From contig NZ_CP016443.1 in NCBI RefSeq assembly GCF_001742165.1, forward strand, positions 806,001 through 870,000: 64,000 nucleotides of DNA, written 5' to 3'. The translations under genes were made by a program, and so were the position numbers. Below are positions 9,511-17,746 of the stretch, piece after piece. Source of the DNA: Burkholderia stabilis (lineage in GTDB: Bacteria; Pseudomonadota; Gammaproteobacteria; Burkholderiales; Burkholderiaceae). The notes beneath the pieces were generated by a model. The model did not search any database. It saw only the letters and a program-made list of their open reading frames with translations, and was not told the DNA's origin. Every line of letters begins with the position of its first letter. Position 1 is the stretch's first letter.

Positions 9511-10607
9511 TCAAAACTGTGCGGTCAGCTGGAAACCGAAGGTCACACGTGCAGTCGGGAAACCCGACGGCTTGTAAACCGGCGTACCTGCGAACAGGTC
9601 GTACGCGTAAGCGCCGAATCGCGTGCCGACGCTGCCCTTCACGCCGATCACCGCGCCGGCCAGTTGTGTGCCGACCAGCGTGATCGGTTGCGGCCCCCAG
9701 ACGCGGCCGTAATCCAGCCCCGCATAAACCGCCTGCCCCGTCTGCCCGATCGGCATCTGCAACTCGTTGCGCCAGTAGAACCCGCGCGAGGCCACCAGCA
9801 TCGTCTCGCCGTCGAAACCGCGCACCGTGTAGCGGCTACCGATCGTCATGTCGTCGATGTAGTACAGCGTGTTGCCCGTGTATTGGCCGTGGAAAGTGCC
9901 GACGTAGCGGAACGGCTGCTTCGCGATCGCGAACGGCACCGACAGGTTCGTGTCCAGCACCGCCATCCTGTAGCGGTACGTCGGGCCGCCCTCCGCGGCC
10001 AGAATGTCGTCGTGCGCGCCGAATGCGCCGACGCCTTGCCTGTATGCCAGCATCCCGTCGAACTGCGCGCCGCCGAAGTAATGGCGATCGGTCAGGCCGA
10101 TCTCGACGAACGTGTTGTTGCGGCGCTGTTGCGGGATTTCGGTGTCTTCGATGAAGCTCTGGCCGAAGCGGCGCGACAAGCGGAATTGCGCGCCGAACAC
10201 GTCGTTCTGGCTGCGCAGCAGCACGCGGTTCAGTTTGAAGTCGACGGTTTTGGAGTTGCCGCTCGCAACGAAGGTCTGATTCACGCCGGCGATCTGCTGG
10301 TAGTACGTGTTCGTGTACGCGGACAGCGTGGCCGTCCAGTAGCCCCACGGGATCGAGTAAAAGCCGTTCCAGCCGTGCGAGCCGAGGCGCTTGTCGCCGA
10401 ATTCCAGGTCCTGGCTCACGCCGATGTTGAAGATGTCGTTCAGGCCGAGCGGGTTGTCGATGCCGAGCGACAGGTTGCCTTGCAGGCGGCCGGTGGCGCG
10501 CGTGCCGGAGTTGTCGATCGAAGCGACGACGGTCCAGGGTTTGTTGCGCTTGATGTCGAGCACGACGTCGCTTTCGCCGGGAGCATCGGCAGGGACGATT
10601 ATGCGTA
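9511..10607 (-). pseudogene. bcpB: 5'-truncated TpsB/BcpB outer-membrane transporter (beta-barrel fragment)
   Basis: About 365 residues match the C-terminal beta-barrel of two-partner secretion transporters (ShlB/FhaC/BcpB). The frame has ESDVVLDIKRNKPWTVVASI near its start, YTVRGFDGE (the conserved VRGF of loop L6) and a C-terminal strand ending in phenylalanine (FGFQLTAQF). The signal peptide, plug helix and POTRA domains are missing. Recognisable homology stops at about 10607, where the SMR-like transporter gene of the neighbouring island begins. The frame stays open to 10932 but is only a shadow of that gene. In Burkholderia bcpAIOB loci the transporter gene comes last, which fits the bcpA- and immunity-like genes at 13.7-15.3 kb. 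It cannot make a functional secretion pore. Confidence 0.85.
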
Positions 10608-10937
10608 CCGCGTGACCATCCAGACGCCGATCAGAATGACAACTGCACCGACTGCTTGCATCGGATTTAAAAAGCGTTCGTGCAACGCGGTGAACGACAG
10701 CACGACGAGCATGGAGATCGCCACCATGGCGGGATACGCAACGCCAAGCGTTGTCTTGCGCAAGGCCGCCGCGTAAAGCACGAACCCGACACCGTAAGCA
10801 GCAACGGCGGCGGCACGCGCAACCCATGGCAGCACGCTGGACTCGCCATATGCGATTCCCTTCAGCGCGGCGACCCTGAGCAATATGCTCGCGAGCCCGC
10901 CGAACACGCCACTGGCGGCAACGATCAGCCAATTCAT
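10599..10937 (-). CDS. Small four-helix transporter of the SMR/EamA (ArnE/ArnF-like) type
   Basis: The protein has 112 residues and four predicted membrane helices, beginning MNWLIVAASGVFGGLASILL. ALRKTTLGVAYPAMVAISML resembles the helix-3 region of small multidrug resistance-like proteins. ArnE/ArnF-type members flip undecaprenyl-phosphate-linked aminosugars rather than pump drugs. Its ATG overlaps the stop of the upstream membrane protein (ATGA), and that gene follows an HAD-UbiA fusion. A role in flipping a polyprenyl-phosphate sugar is therefore the favoured inference. Its 3' end abuts the truncated bcpB fragment. Confidence 0.75.
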   Translation of the reverse strand: MNWLIVAASGVFGGLASILLRVAALKGIAYGESSVLPWVARAAAVAAYGVGFVLYAAALRKTTLGVAYPAMVAISMLVVLSFTALHERFLNPMQAVGAVVILIGVWMVTRYA

Positions 10938-12124
10938 CGCGCAGCCTCCGGGATCATTGCGATATCCGTCCGACTATCGGATGCAACACGACTGTCACCC
11001 GCTACATCTGCGTTGCCGCTGAAAATCACGTTGAACCGGTTCGCGCCGTGCAGCGCAATCAACACGATCGCCGGAAATACGACCGAGAAATTTCGCGCCT
11101 CGTCCCGATAACCGAAGAAGATGAACAGCACCAGAACGGGCAGGAATGCCGCAAAGAAGTAGCTTCGGTAGCGCTTCGGCGTCACCCGCCAGGCTGCCCG
11201 GAAGAACACGGCAAGCGGCACGAGCATCAGCGGATTTTCCAGGCTCGGCGTGAAGATGCCTTTGCCGATGAGGTTGTAGAAGGACAGATAGGACTTGGGA
11301 TTCACCCAGAACTTCAGGTTGTCCCACACGTGATATTCGACGAATCCGCCAGCGTTTTCGCTGTAGCCGCTCATGATGAATTGCCGGGTCGCGACGCAGA
11401 TCCCAAGCTGCAATACCAGCCATACGACGCGCTTCGGCATTGATACGTCCCGCTCGTGCAACAGGAACAACGCGAGTGGAACGAGAAAAAAAGTTTCCTT
11501 GTTCAGGGAGAACACGGCGATCATCAGTGTGCAAGCCAGCATTCGCTTCTTCAGCAGGAAATAGCATGCGCCCAGGACACCGAGCAGTTCGAAGAAGTCG
11601 TAGTAATAGCCGCCCTGCTGAAACGTCAACGGATAGACGAAACTGAATGCAGCCAGAAAGCCGACGGCATGCCCGAAGCTCAATCCGTGCAGCCTGGCGA
11701 GCTTATAGACCAGCAACAGCGCAAACAGTGTCGACAACACAATCGCGATGTACGTCAGGTGATAGGCGAGCGCCGTGACAGGCGTCCAGTATTCGTCCGG
11801 CACGCTCGTGAAATAGGCGTTTCGCAGCGAATCATGTCGTTTGATCGACTTGAACAACTTGTCCTGTTTCTCCGGGCCAAGTTGTTCCGCCATCCACTTC
11901 GCCGCGCGCGGGAACGACGAGCGGTAGACATACGGCTTCGGCGCATCGCCATTCATCATGCCGACGAGGCTGTAGCTCGTTGCAAAATCGCCCTTCTGGT
12001 CGTCGCGGAAACCCCATTTCAACAGCATGCTGTTCGTGATGTTTCCCGCGCAGACGAACAGCAGCACGTAGACGATGGCGAAGCGGCAAAATGCCCGCAC
12101 CCGGTTTTGGTTCTTTTCCGTCAT
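10934..12124 (-). CDS. Polytopic membrane protein, possible GT-C-type glycosyltransferase
   Basis: The protein has 396 residues from the ATG at 12124 (MTEKNQNRVRAFCRFAIVYV). It has about ten hydrophobic segments and, after helix 1, a soluble loop of ~90 residues with aromatic and charged positions (YVYRSSFPRAAKWMAEQLG). GT-C glycosyltransferases and O-antigen-ligase-like proteins share this layout, but no diagnostic motif was seen. It lies 14 bp after the HAD-UbiA gene and overlaps the SMR gene, so the three are one operon. GC content is lower than in flanking core genes, suggesting transfer. Function is inferred only from neighbours. Confidence 0.7.
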   Translation of the reverse strand: MTEKNQNRVRAFCRFAIVYVLLFVCAGNITNSMLLKWGFRDDQKGDFATSYSLVGMMNGDAPKPYVYRSSFPRAAKWMAEQLGPEKQDKLFKSIKRHDSLRNAYFTSVPDEYWTPVTALAYHLTYIAIVLSTLFALLLVYKLARLHGLSFGHAVGFLAAFSFVYPLTFQQGGYYYDFFELLGVLGACYFLLKKRMLACTLMIAVFSLNKETFFLVPLALFLLHERDVSMPKRVVWLVLQLGICVATRQFIMSGYSENAGGFVEYHVWDNLKFWVNPKSYLSFYNLIGKGIFTPSLENPLMLVPLAVFFRAAWRVTPKRYRSYFFAAFLPVLVLFIFFGYRDEARNFSVVFPAIVLIALHGANRFNVIFSGNADVAGDSRVASDSRTDIAMIPEAAR

Positions 12125-12138
12125 AGGGTTTTCGCCGC

Positions 12139-13578
12139 TTACGGAGCCGGCAGGAAGTGAGCGGCCAGCACGATCGCCACCATGACGCAAAGCATGCTGA
12201 AACTACCGCGGTTTTCAAGGATATGAACGATCGGATCGTCGTGCATCGCGCCGCGCACCGTTGTGATCCAAAGCCGTCCGAACAGGTAGATCAGGCCGAT
12301 CTGCACGAACCAGAGCAAGTGCGGAATCGCGTAGCGTGCCGTGGTTTCCGGAGCGTTGATGAAGAGGCCGAATACGACTACCGCGGCCAATGACGCGCCG
12401 ATACCGAACGGCCATAGCACTTCGAGATCGCCCACCCGGTAATCACGGCCTGCCGATGCGCCTTTGTCGCTCTGACGCAGGAGCACCAGTTCGGAGCAGC
12501 GCTTCACGAGCGCAAGACTCAGAAACGCGAACACGGAAAACGCGAGAAGCCAGCGGCTGACCGTGATCTCCGCCGCGACGGCTCCGGCAACGATCCGGTA
12601 GGTGTACAGCAGCGACAGCACAAGAACATCGAGCAGCACGATCGATTTGAGGCGCCAGCTATACGCTGTCGTGAGCACCAGATAGAGCGCGAACATCCCG
12701 GCAAATGCGGGAGACACCGCGAATGCCAGTGCAAACGCCAGCACCAGCAACAGCACTGCGCAACGAAGGCCTTTGGCAATCGACAACGTACCGCTTGCGA
12801 ATGCACGGTTGCGCTTGCGAGGATGGCGGCGATCGTTGTCCAGATCCCACAAATCGTTGGCGATGTAGGTCGCAGACGCGCCCAACGACATCGCCAGAAA
12901 CGCGAGTGCGAGCGTGGCAACCTTGTCGGTGTCGAAGAAAGCAAAGGCCGTCAGCAGCGGAACGAACAGCAACAGGTTTTTCAGCCACTGGTGGACGCGT
13001 AGTGCCTTGCACCACGTAGTGACGTTCGCGCGCGGGTTTGAAAACTCGCGTTCGACCGGAATGCGGCTCCGAACATCGGCGGCAATACCTGGAGCCACGC
13101 CGGCCAGAATGGCGCCCTTCGCGCCGGCCCATACCGGCAGATCAGCCTTGCTGTCGCCCGCGTAAACGAAATCGTTGCCCACCTGTTCACGAATGCCGAC
13201 AAGCTTGGTTTCGCCCTTGAGGTTCGTTTCGTCTCGGGTTGCGATGACGAGGTCGAACAAGCCGAGATGCGCGTTCACGCGCTCGGCGATCGAGCGATGC
13301 GCGGCAGTTGCGAGCATGATCTTGCGGCCGCTTCTGCGCTCGTGCGCGAGATAGTCGACAAGCGGCTCGCGATACGGGAGTGTCTCCGCACGAAAATCGG
13401 CGTGTTCTGCTACTCGGGCCTTGAATGAGGCACGCCCGCCGGCGAGCCAGAAAGGCAATCGCAGCAGGTTTGAAGGCTTATGCCTGACGACGCGGATCAC
13501 GGACTCCATCAGGGTGTCCGATGGGGTCAGCGTGCCGTCGAGATCGACGACAAGTGGCAGTTTTTGGGTCTCTCGCAT
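12139..13578 (-). CDS. HAD phosphatase-UbiA prenyltransferase fusion (DPPR synthase-like)
   Basis: The protein has 479 residues. Residues 1-~195 form an HAD hydrolase domain with the nucleophile motif DLDGTLTPSD at 12-21 and the late acidic motif GDSKADLP. Residues ~200-479 form a UbiA-type membrane domain with the Mg-diphosphate motif NDLWDLDNDRRHPRKRNRA. Such fusions resemble mycobacterial decaprenylphosphoryl-5-phosphoribose synthase joined to its phosphatase, which together make a polyprenyl-phosphate pentose donor. It is the first gene of a three-gene operon with a membrane protein and an SMR transporter. The domain calls are firm. The lipid-sugar product is inferred. Confidence 0.85.
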   Translation of the reverse strand: MRETQKLPLVVDLDGTLTPSDTLMESVIRVVRHKPSNLLRLPFWLAGGRASFKARVAEHADFRAETLPYREPLVDYLAHERRSGRKIMLATAAHRSIAERVNAHLGLFDLVIATRDETNLKGETKLVGIREQVGNDFVYAGDSKADLPVWAGAKGAILAGVAPGIAADVRSRIPVEREFSNPRANVTTWCKALRVHQWLKNLLLFVPLLTAFAFFDTDKVATLALAFLAMSLGASATYIANDLWDLDNDRRHPRKRNRAFASGTLSIAKGLRCAVLLLVLAFALAFAVSPAFAGMFALYLVLTTAYSWRLKSIVLLDVLVLSLLYTYRIVAGAVAAEITVSRWLLAFSVFAFLSLALVKRCSELVLLRQSDKGASAGRDYRVGDLEVLWPFGIGASLAAVVVFGLFINAPETTARYAIPHLLWFVQIGLIYLFGRLWITTVRGAMHDDPIVHILENRGSFSMLCVMVAIVLAAHFLPAP

Positions 13579-13728
13579 TTATTCTGCTTTGTTTTTTATA
13601 GGTTCACGCCAACAGCCAATCCAAATGAATATAGCGCCAGCCCACCCATCCACTTCAATCGAATGCAACCCACATAAATTGACATACTCAGAACTCAAAC
13701 ATCGAGGAATTTAAACTCAAATACAACA
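13579..13728. other. AT-rich spacer between immunity-like gene and membrane island
   Basis: This 150-bp stretch is clearly AT-richer than the surroundings (13580-13730). It probably holds the promoter of the HAD-UbiA operon. No clear -35/-10 pair or gene was seen. Confidence 0.35.
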
Positions 13729-14154
13729 TCAAAACTGAGATCGACGCGATGGCTCATCCACTCCCAAAATATGCAATTCGAACTCTGCAGAATCAACACA
13801 AATACTTACCGACGATGCAAATCCATGAAGACTTCCCGCCAACTCGTATACCCGCCCGCCTCCACCTTCATCCCCGGCATAATTAAATGGGATTGAACGC
13901 TTCCACGACACAGCGCCGTCAACCACCTCATACGGAGTCACAACGAAATCAAACCTTTTAACCCCTCTGAATACCAAGACACAATGCCCAACAAAACCAT
14001 CCTGATTTTTTTTGCAAAAATCATCCTCTATCACACCAAACACACCAAGCCAATCATTTACATATATATACGCATCCTTCCCATCGAAAAAATGAGCCCC
14101 ATACTGACAATCAAATGCCGCCAATAAATCCCAGCAGTTTTTTACAATCTTCAC
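13729..14154 (-). CDS. Putative immunity protein (BcpI/CdiI-like) of unknown family
   Basis: The protein has 141 residues starting at GTG 14154, preceded by a good Shine-Dalgarno (AGAGGA 6 nt upstream). It starts 10 bp after the stop of the toxin-like tail of the bcpA remnant. It is small, acidic and soluble with many aromatic residues (MKIVKNCWDLLAAF...WKRSIPFNYAGDE), as immunity proteins often are, but matches no family I can name. The gene is AT-rich compared with the rest of the window. The order bcpA-immunity-(bcpO)-bcpB is the Burkholderia CDI order. Immunity function is inferred from position and composition. Confidence 0.6.
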   Translation of the reverse strand: MKIVKNCWDLLAAFDCQYGAHFFDGKDAYIYVNDWLGVFGVIEDDFCKKNQDGFVGHCVLVFRGVKRFDFVVTPYEVVDGAVSWKRSIPFNYAGDEGGGGRVYELAGSLHGFASSVSICVDSAEFELHILGVDEPSRRSQF

Positions 14155-14164
14155 TTTATTCCTC

Positions 14165-15318
14165 TTATTTATTTATAAAAACTATCGTCCGCATCGTTTC
14201 ATTAGGGATGGGTGAACCATCAGACCTGGAGAAATTCAATCCTTGATACTCAGGAAGAAGCCTCCCCTGATACTCCACATTCAGCCCCAAGGAATCCAAC
14301 TGATCAGAGGATGGAATCCTCGAGAAATACGGGTTGGCTCCATTTCCATTGATCACAATTCTCTCCCCGGCTTCTGTAATTCGAGCCGCTTCCGGCAAAA
14401 AATCCATCATCGAATTCGTACCACCGGCAGACCGTGGAATAAACGGATTATTTGCGACCACCGTCGCCTGACTATTGCTAGGAATATTAGGCATACTTCG
14501 AGCGTCCTTTGCGACTGCCATGCCATCGGTTGGCCCCCCAAGCGTGTCGTGATTGACCTGGTTCGCGCCTGCGACAACGTTCAGGCGTTTCGCGTAAATC
14601 GCCGCATTGGCCTGTACCGCTCGGGAAATCAGGTCGACCTGATCGACGTTCGCCGCATTGAGGCCGGCCCTTGAACCGTGATGAGGCCGCGGTTGACGTT
14701 GTAGCCCGCGAGCGAGCCATCCGCGCCGTAGTACGGCTGTCCGGTGGTCAGCGTCGCGCGGGACGTATTGATGAAGCCGCCGCCGTCCACAACGATGCCG
14801 GCCGGGTTCGCCAGCACCACTTCCGCACGGCTCCCGGCAACTTCGACGTAGCCGCGCAGTTGCGACGGATTCGCGCTGTTGACCTGATTGACGATGATGC
14901 GCGCGGACTGGCCCGGCCCGAAGTTCGGGTTCCCGTTGATATAGCCGGCCTGCTGCGTATTGACGATCGTCGGCGAGTTGTTGAGGATCGCGCCGTTTTT
15001 CTGAACGTCGAACTGGTTGTACGTATTGACCGACACGCCCGCACCCGACGGCTTCGCGATGTTCACCTGCGGCAGCCCGTTTTGCGTCGGGATCACATGG
15101 GTGCTGGTGCCGGGCGTCGGCGCGATCTGCGCCGTCGCGAGCTGCGGCGCGGCCGCCAGCGACGCAGCCGCGATCAGCAAGCCCGAACCGCCGAGCGAAC
15201 GCCGGCTGGCCCGGCTCTCGCCGGATTCGGTTTTCCCCGCGGCAGTCGCCGTCTCTTCGACAGCCACCACCATTCCCCGGAGCCTGGAATACACCAGACG
15301 GTACGTCTTCTTGTTCAT
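14165..15318 (-). pseudogene. bcpA: Remnant of a TpsA/BcpA-type contact-dependent inhibition exoprotein: frameshifted and internally deleted
   Basis: It starts at 15318 with the ESPR-type extended signal peptide (MNKKTYRLVYSRLRGMVVAV), then the hydrophobic core and the two-partner-secretion domain (PQVNIAKPSGAGVSVNTYNQ, VLANPAGIVVDGGGFINTSR). At about 14668-14671 one base appears to be missing. The frame ending ITVQG continues, one frame away, as AGLNAANVDQVDLISRAVQ, the conserved continuation of the same domain. After NQVNHDTL (~14540) similarity ends and a different AT-richer tail of ~125 residues follows, ending TMRTIVFINK. The thousands of residues of haemagglutinin repeats normal for this family are absent. 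The tail probably is a toxin C-terminus. No NxxLYN-like boundary motif was seen. Confidence 0.85.
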
Positions 15319-15776
15319 CGTTCTTTATTGGCGTCTTTTTTAGGCCGATGAACGTTAGCAAAGCAATCGTCAGGAAACCATAGGGCGACTGTCAACAATT
15401 GCCAATCGTCGTAAATATGTGAAGCATCTGATTTTTACGACTTGTCTGATTGAAAATTTTATCTTCAGCCAACTCTTATCTTCTCAGGCCGAATAGGCTG
15501 AGATTCAGCGCAATTGTTTCCTGGACGTTCTCACATCAGGTACGAATCGCATCGATATCCCGCCCTTTCCCTCCAAGCAGGAAACAGCAAAAAAATGTTG
15601 CGTTTAACGATTCTTATCAAGGTGTCGAGTACGACCTCGCATTTTTGAGAAAGAGAAACAACGCATTTCATCTCTACAAGCGAACTCGATTCAAGCATTA
15701 TCTTGAAAATACCGAATGGCTTTCGCGCCCGAGAAAAGCGAATCATCATCGAGGTAACTATTTTGAATACTCCGCC
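15319..15776. other. Intergenic region upstream of the bcpA remnant
   Basis: There are 458 bp, distinctly AT-rich from 15360 to 15760. On the minus strand TTGACA occurs at 15390-15395, about 75 bp upstream of the bcpA start, but a convincing -10 box at 16-18 bp is lacking. A 72-codon minus-strand frame at 15531-15749 lacks a Shine-Dalgarno and normal codon bias and is not called. Confidence 0.4.
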
Positions 15777-16214
15777 TCACTTCCCCCGCTCGTGCTCCGC
15801 CAACCCGATCGCCTTGTAGTCGTAAGTCGGATAGAACTCCGTCCGATACGCCCCCCACGCCGTATCCTCGAGCACGCGATTGACCTCGCGCAGCCGCGAC
15901 GCCGGCAGCCGCAGCACGACGATCTGCCCGATCCCCATCGTCACGGTCCAGCTCACCACTTCGACACCCGGCGGTGGAAACGCCTTGTAGAAGCCCTGCT
16001 TCGCGAGTTGCTCGTTCAGCTCGGCGAGCGGCCTCGACTGATCGTGCCTGAGAAAGACAGTCAGCAGGATCGCGTTGTCGGGCGTGGCAACAGCCGTGCT
16101 CGCCGGCACGGTCGACGTCTGGGCCACGGCCGGCGCGCTGCCGAGCGCGACAGCAGCAACCAGCGATCCTGCGATACCGAGGATCGGAAGCGAAAAGCGA
16201 GCGAATCCGGGCAT
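15777..16214 (-). CDS. Exported hypothetical protein
   Basis: The protein has 145 residues from the ATG at 16214 (MPGFARFSLPILGIAGSLVA), with a clear signal peptide ending near APAVAQ. The mature part begins with a threonine/serine-rich stretch and then ILLTVFLRHDQSRPLAELNEQL and VVSWTVTMGIGQIVVLRLPA. This alternation fits a small alpha/beta domain resembling a stress-response A/B barrel dimer. No catalytic motif stands out. It lies downstream of a convergently placed spacer and next to a LysR regulator on the same strand. The function is unknown. Confidence 0.7.
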   Translation of the reverse strand: MPGFARFSLPILGIAGSLVAAVALGSAPAVAQTSTVPASTAVATPDNAILLTVFLRHDQSRPLAELNEQLAKQGFYKAFPPPGVEVVSWTVTMGIGQIVVLRLPASRLREVNRVLEDTAWGAYRTEFYPTYDYKAIGLAEHERGK

Positions 16215-16294
16215 GACGCGACTCCATGGCTTCGTGGACAGAGCCGCCATCATGCGCCGCCCCGCGAATCGCCGCCGGCAGCCGCGCGGCAGGA

Positions 16295-17212
16295 TTACGC
16301 CACGTCTGCGCCGGCCCGCTCGCGCAGCACGTCGATGAACGCGCGCAGCTTCGCCGGCACGTGCTTGCGATTCACGTAGTAGAGCCACATCGGCGGCAAC
16401 GTCCGGCACACGCCTGGCAGCACCTCGACGAGCGTGCCGTCGCGCAGGTCCCGCTCGATGCGCTCGCGCATGAATGCAAACGCAATGCCGACGCCGGCAA
16501 GCGCCGCATCGATCACCGCGTCGGCATCGTTCGTCACGAACACGCCTTCCGGATCGAGATCGACGTCGCGACGCCCATCGTGCAGCAGCCACTTGTGCAG
16601 GCGCCCGCTCTCCGAAAACCGGAAGCGGATACAGGCATGTTGCTCGAGCGCCGCAATCGACGCAGGTGCGCCGTGCCTCGCCAGATAACCGGGCGACGCG
16701 ACCAGCGCACACGACAGCGCGGGCGCGATCCGCACACCGATCATCCCCGGCTGCAGCCGGTCGGCGAGGCGGATCCCCGCATCGAACCCGTCCTTCGCGA
16801 TATCGACCAGTTCGTTTTCGTAGCGGATTTCGAGCCGGACTTTCGGATAGCGCTCGCGGAACACGGTGAGAACCGGCGCGATCACGAGCAAGCGCGCCAG
16901 CGGCAGCGCGGTCACACGCAACAGCCCGCTCGGCTCGCTGCGCGCATCCTTCAGCTCGTCGCGCGCCTGCATGACCTGCCGATAGGCGGGCTCCGTCTGC
17001 CGCCAGTAGCGCTGGCCGGCTTCCGTCAGGCTCACGCCGCGCGTGCTGCGGTTGAACAGCTTCACGTTCAGCTCGCCCTCGAGCTGCCCGATCGCAAGGC
17101 TCACGGCGGCCGGCGTCAGGCCCAGCGCGGCGGCGGCCCGCGTGAAGTTGCCGGCCGTCGCGACGGTCATGAACACGTGCAGCCCGGCCATCGGATCACG
17201 TCTGCTCATCAT
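16295..17212 (-). CDS. LysR-family transcriptional regulator
   Basis: The protein has 305 residues, starting at one of two adjacent ATGs (17212 or 17209, MMSRRDPMAGLHVFM). Residues ~8-65 form the winged HTH (NFTRAAAALGLTPAAVSLAIGQ), followed by a LysR substrate-binding domain. Within the family it resembles the group that starts with a short DPMxGL-like segment and usually regulates a divergent oxidoreductase. It is divergent from the GlcG/HbpS-SDR pair with a 92-bp spacer, so those genes are its likely targets. The effector is unknown. Confidence 0.88.
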   Translation of the reverse strand: MMSRRDPMAGLHVFMTVATAGNFTRAAAALGLTPAAVSLAIGQLEGELNVKLFNRSTRGVSLTEAGQRYWRQTEPAYRQVMQARDELKDARSEPSGLLRVTALPLARLLVIAPVLTVFRERYPKVRLEIRYENELVDIAKDGFDAGIRLADRLQPGMIGVRIAPALSCALVASPGYLARHGAPASIAALEQHACIRFRFSESGRLHKWLLHDGRRDVDLDPEGVFVTNDADAVIDAALAGVGIAFAFMRERIERDLRDGTLVEVLPGVCRTLPPMWLYYVNRKHVPAKLRAFIDVLRERAGADVA

Positions 17213-17304
17213 TAAAAAAACTTGAAACTCCTTCGAGCGGAATGCGGATTCTCCCATATACCGCAACTGCCTACACTGGCCCTGTCGTCTCACCGGAGCC
17301 TCGA

Positions 17305-17742
17305 ATGGACCCGCTCACCGCCGCGCTGCCGCTCGCAGCCGCCCGACGCACGATCGACGCCGCGCTTGCGCACGCCGCGTCGTTGAAGGTCGCCGGCATC
17401 ACCGTCGCAATCGTCGATGCCGGCGCGAACCTGCTCGCGTTCGTGCGCACCGACGACTGTTTTCTCGGCGCGATCGATCTCGCGCAGCGCAAGGCGCTGA
17501 CGGCGGTCCGCTTCCGCGCGTCGACCGGCTCGCTCGGCGCGATGTCGGGCGACGGTCCGCTGCGCGGCATCGAGCACAGTCACGGCGGGCTTGTTACGTT
17601 CGGCGGCGGCGAACCGCTCGTCGACGAAAACGGGCGGTACGTCGGCGCGATCGGCGTATCCGGCGGCAGCGTCGACGAAGACACCGCGATCGCCCGGCAT
17701 GCCCGCGACCGCTTTCAGGCAACCCTTCACACCACAAGGTAG
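17305..17742 (+). CDS. GlcG/HbpS family protein
   Basis: The protein has 145 residues from the ATG at 17305 (MDPLTAALPLAAARRTIDAA). The family core is visible: AGITVAIVDAGANLLAFVR, followed by the helix DLAQRKALTAVRFRAST and the C-terminal GAIGVSGGSVDEDTAIAR. GlcG/HbpS proteins are small, often octameric and bind haem or small ligands. In catabolic operons their role is unclear. It ends 4 bp before the SDR gene, with which it is probably co-transcribed under the divergent LysR regulator. Confidence 0.85.
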   Translation: MDPLTAALPLAAARRTIDAALAHAASLKVAGITVAIVDAGANLLAFVRTDDCFLGAIDLAQRKALTAVRFRASTGSLGAMSGDGPLRGIEHSHGGLVTFGGGEPLVDENGRYVGAIGVSGGSVDEDTAIARHARDRFQATLHTTR

Positions 17743-17746
17743 GCAC

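Noticed and set aside
15531..15749. A 72-codon minus-strand frame in AT-rich DNA
   Set aside because: There is no ribosome-binding site, no family resemblance and no codon bias. It is kept only as intergenic sequence.
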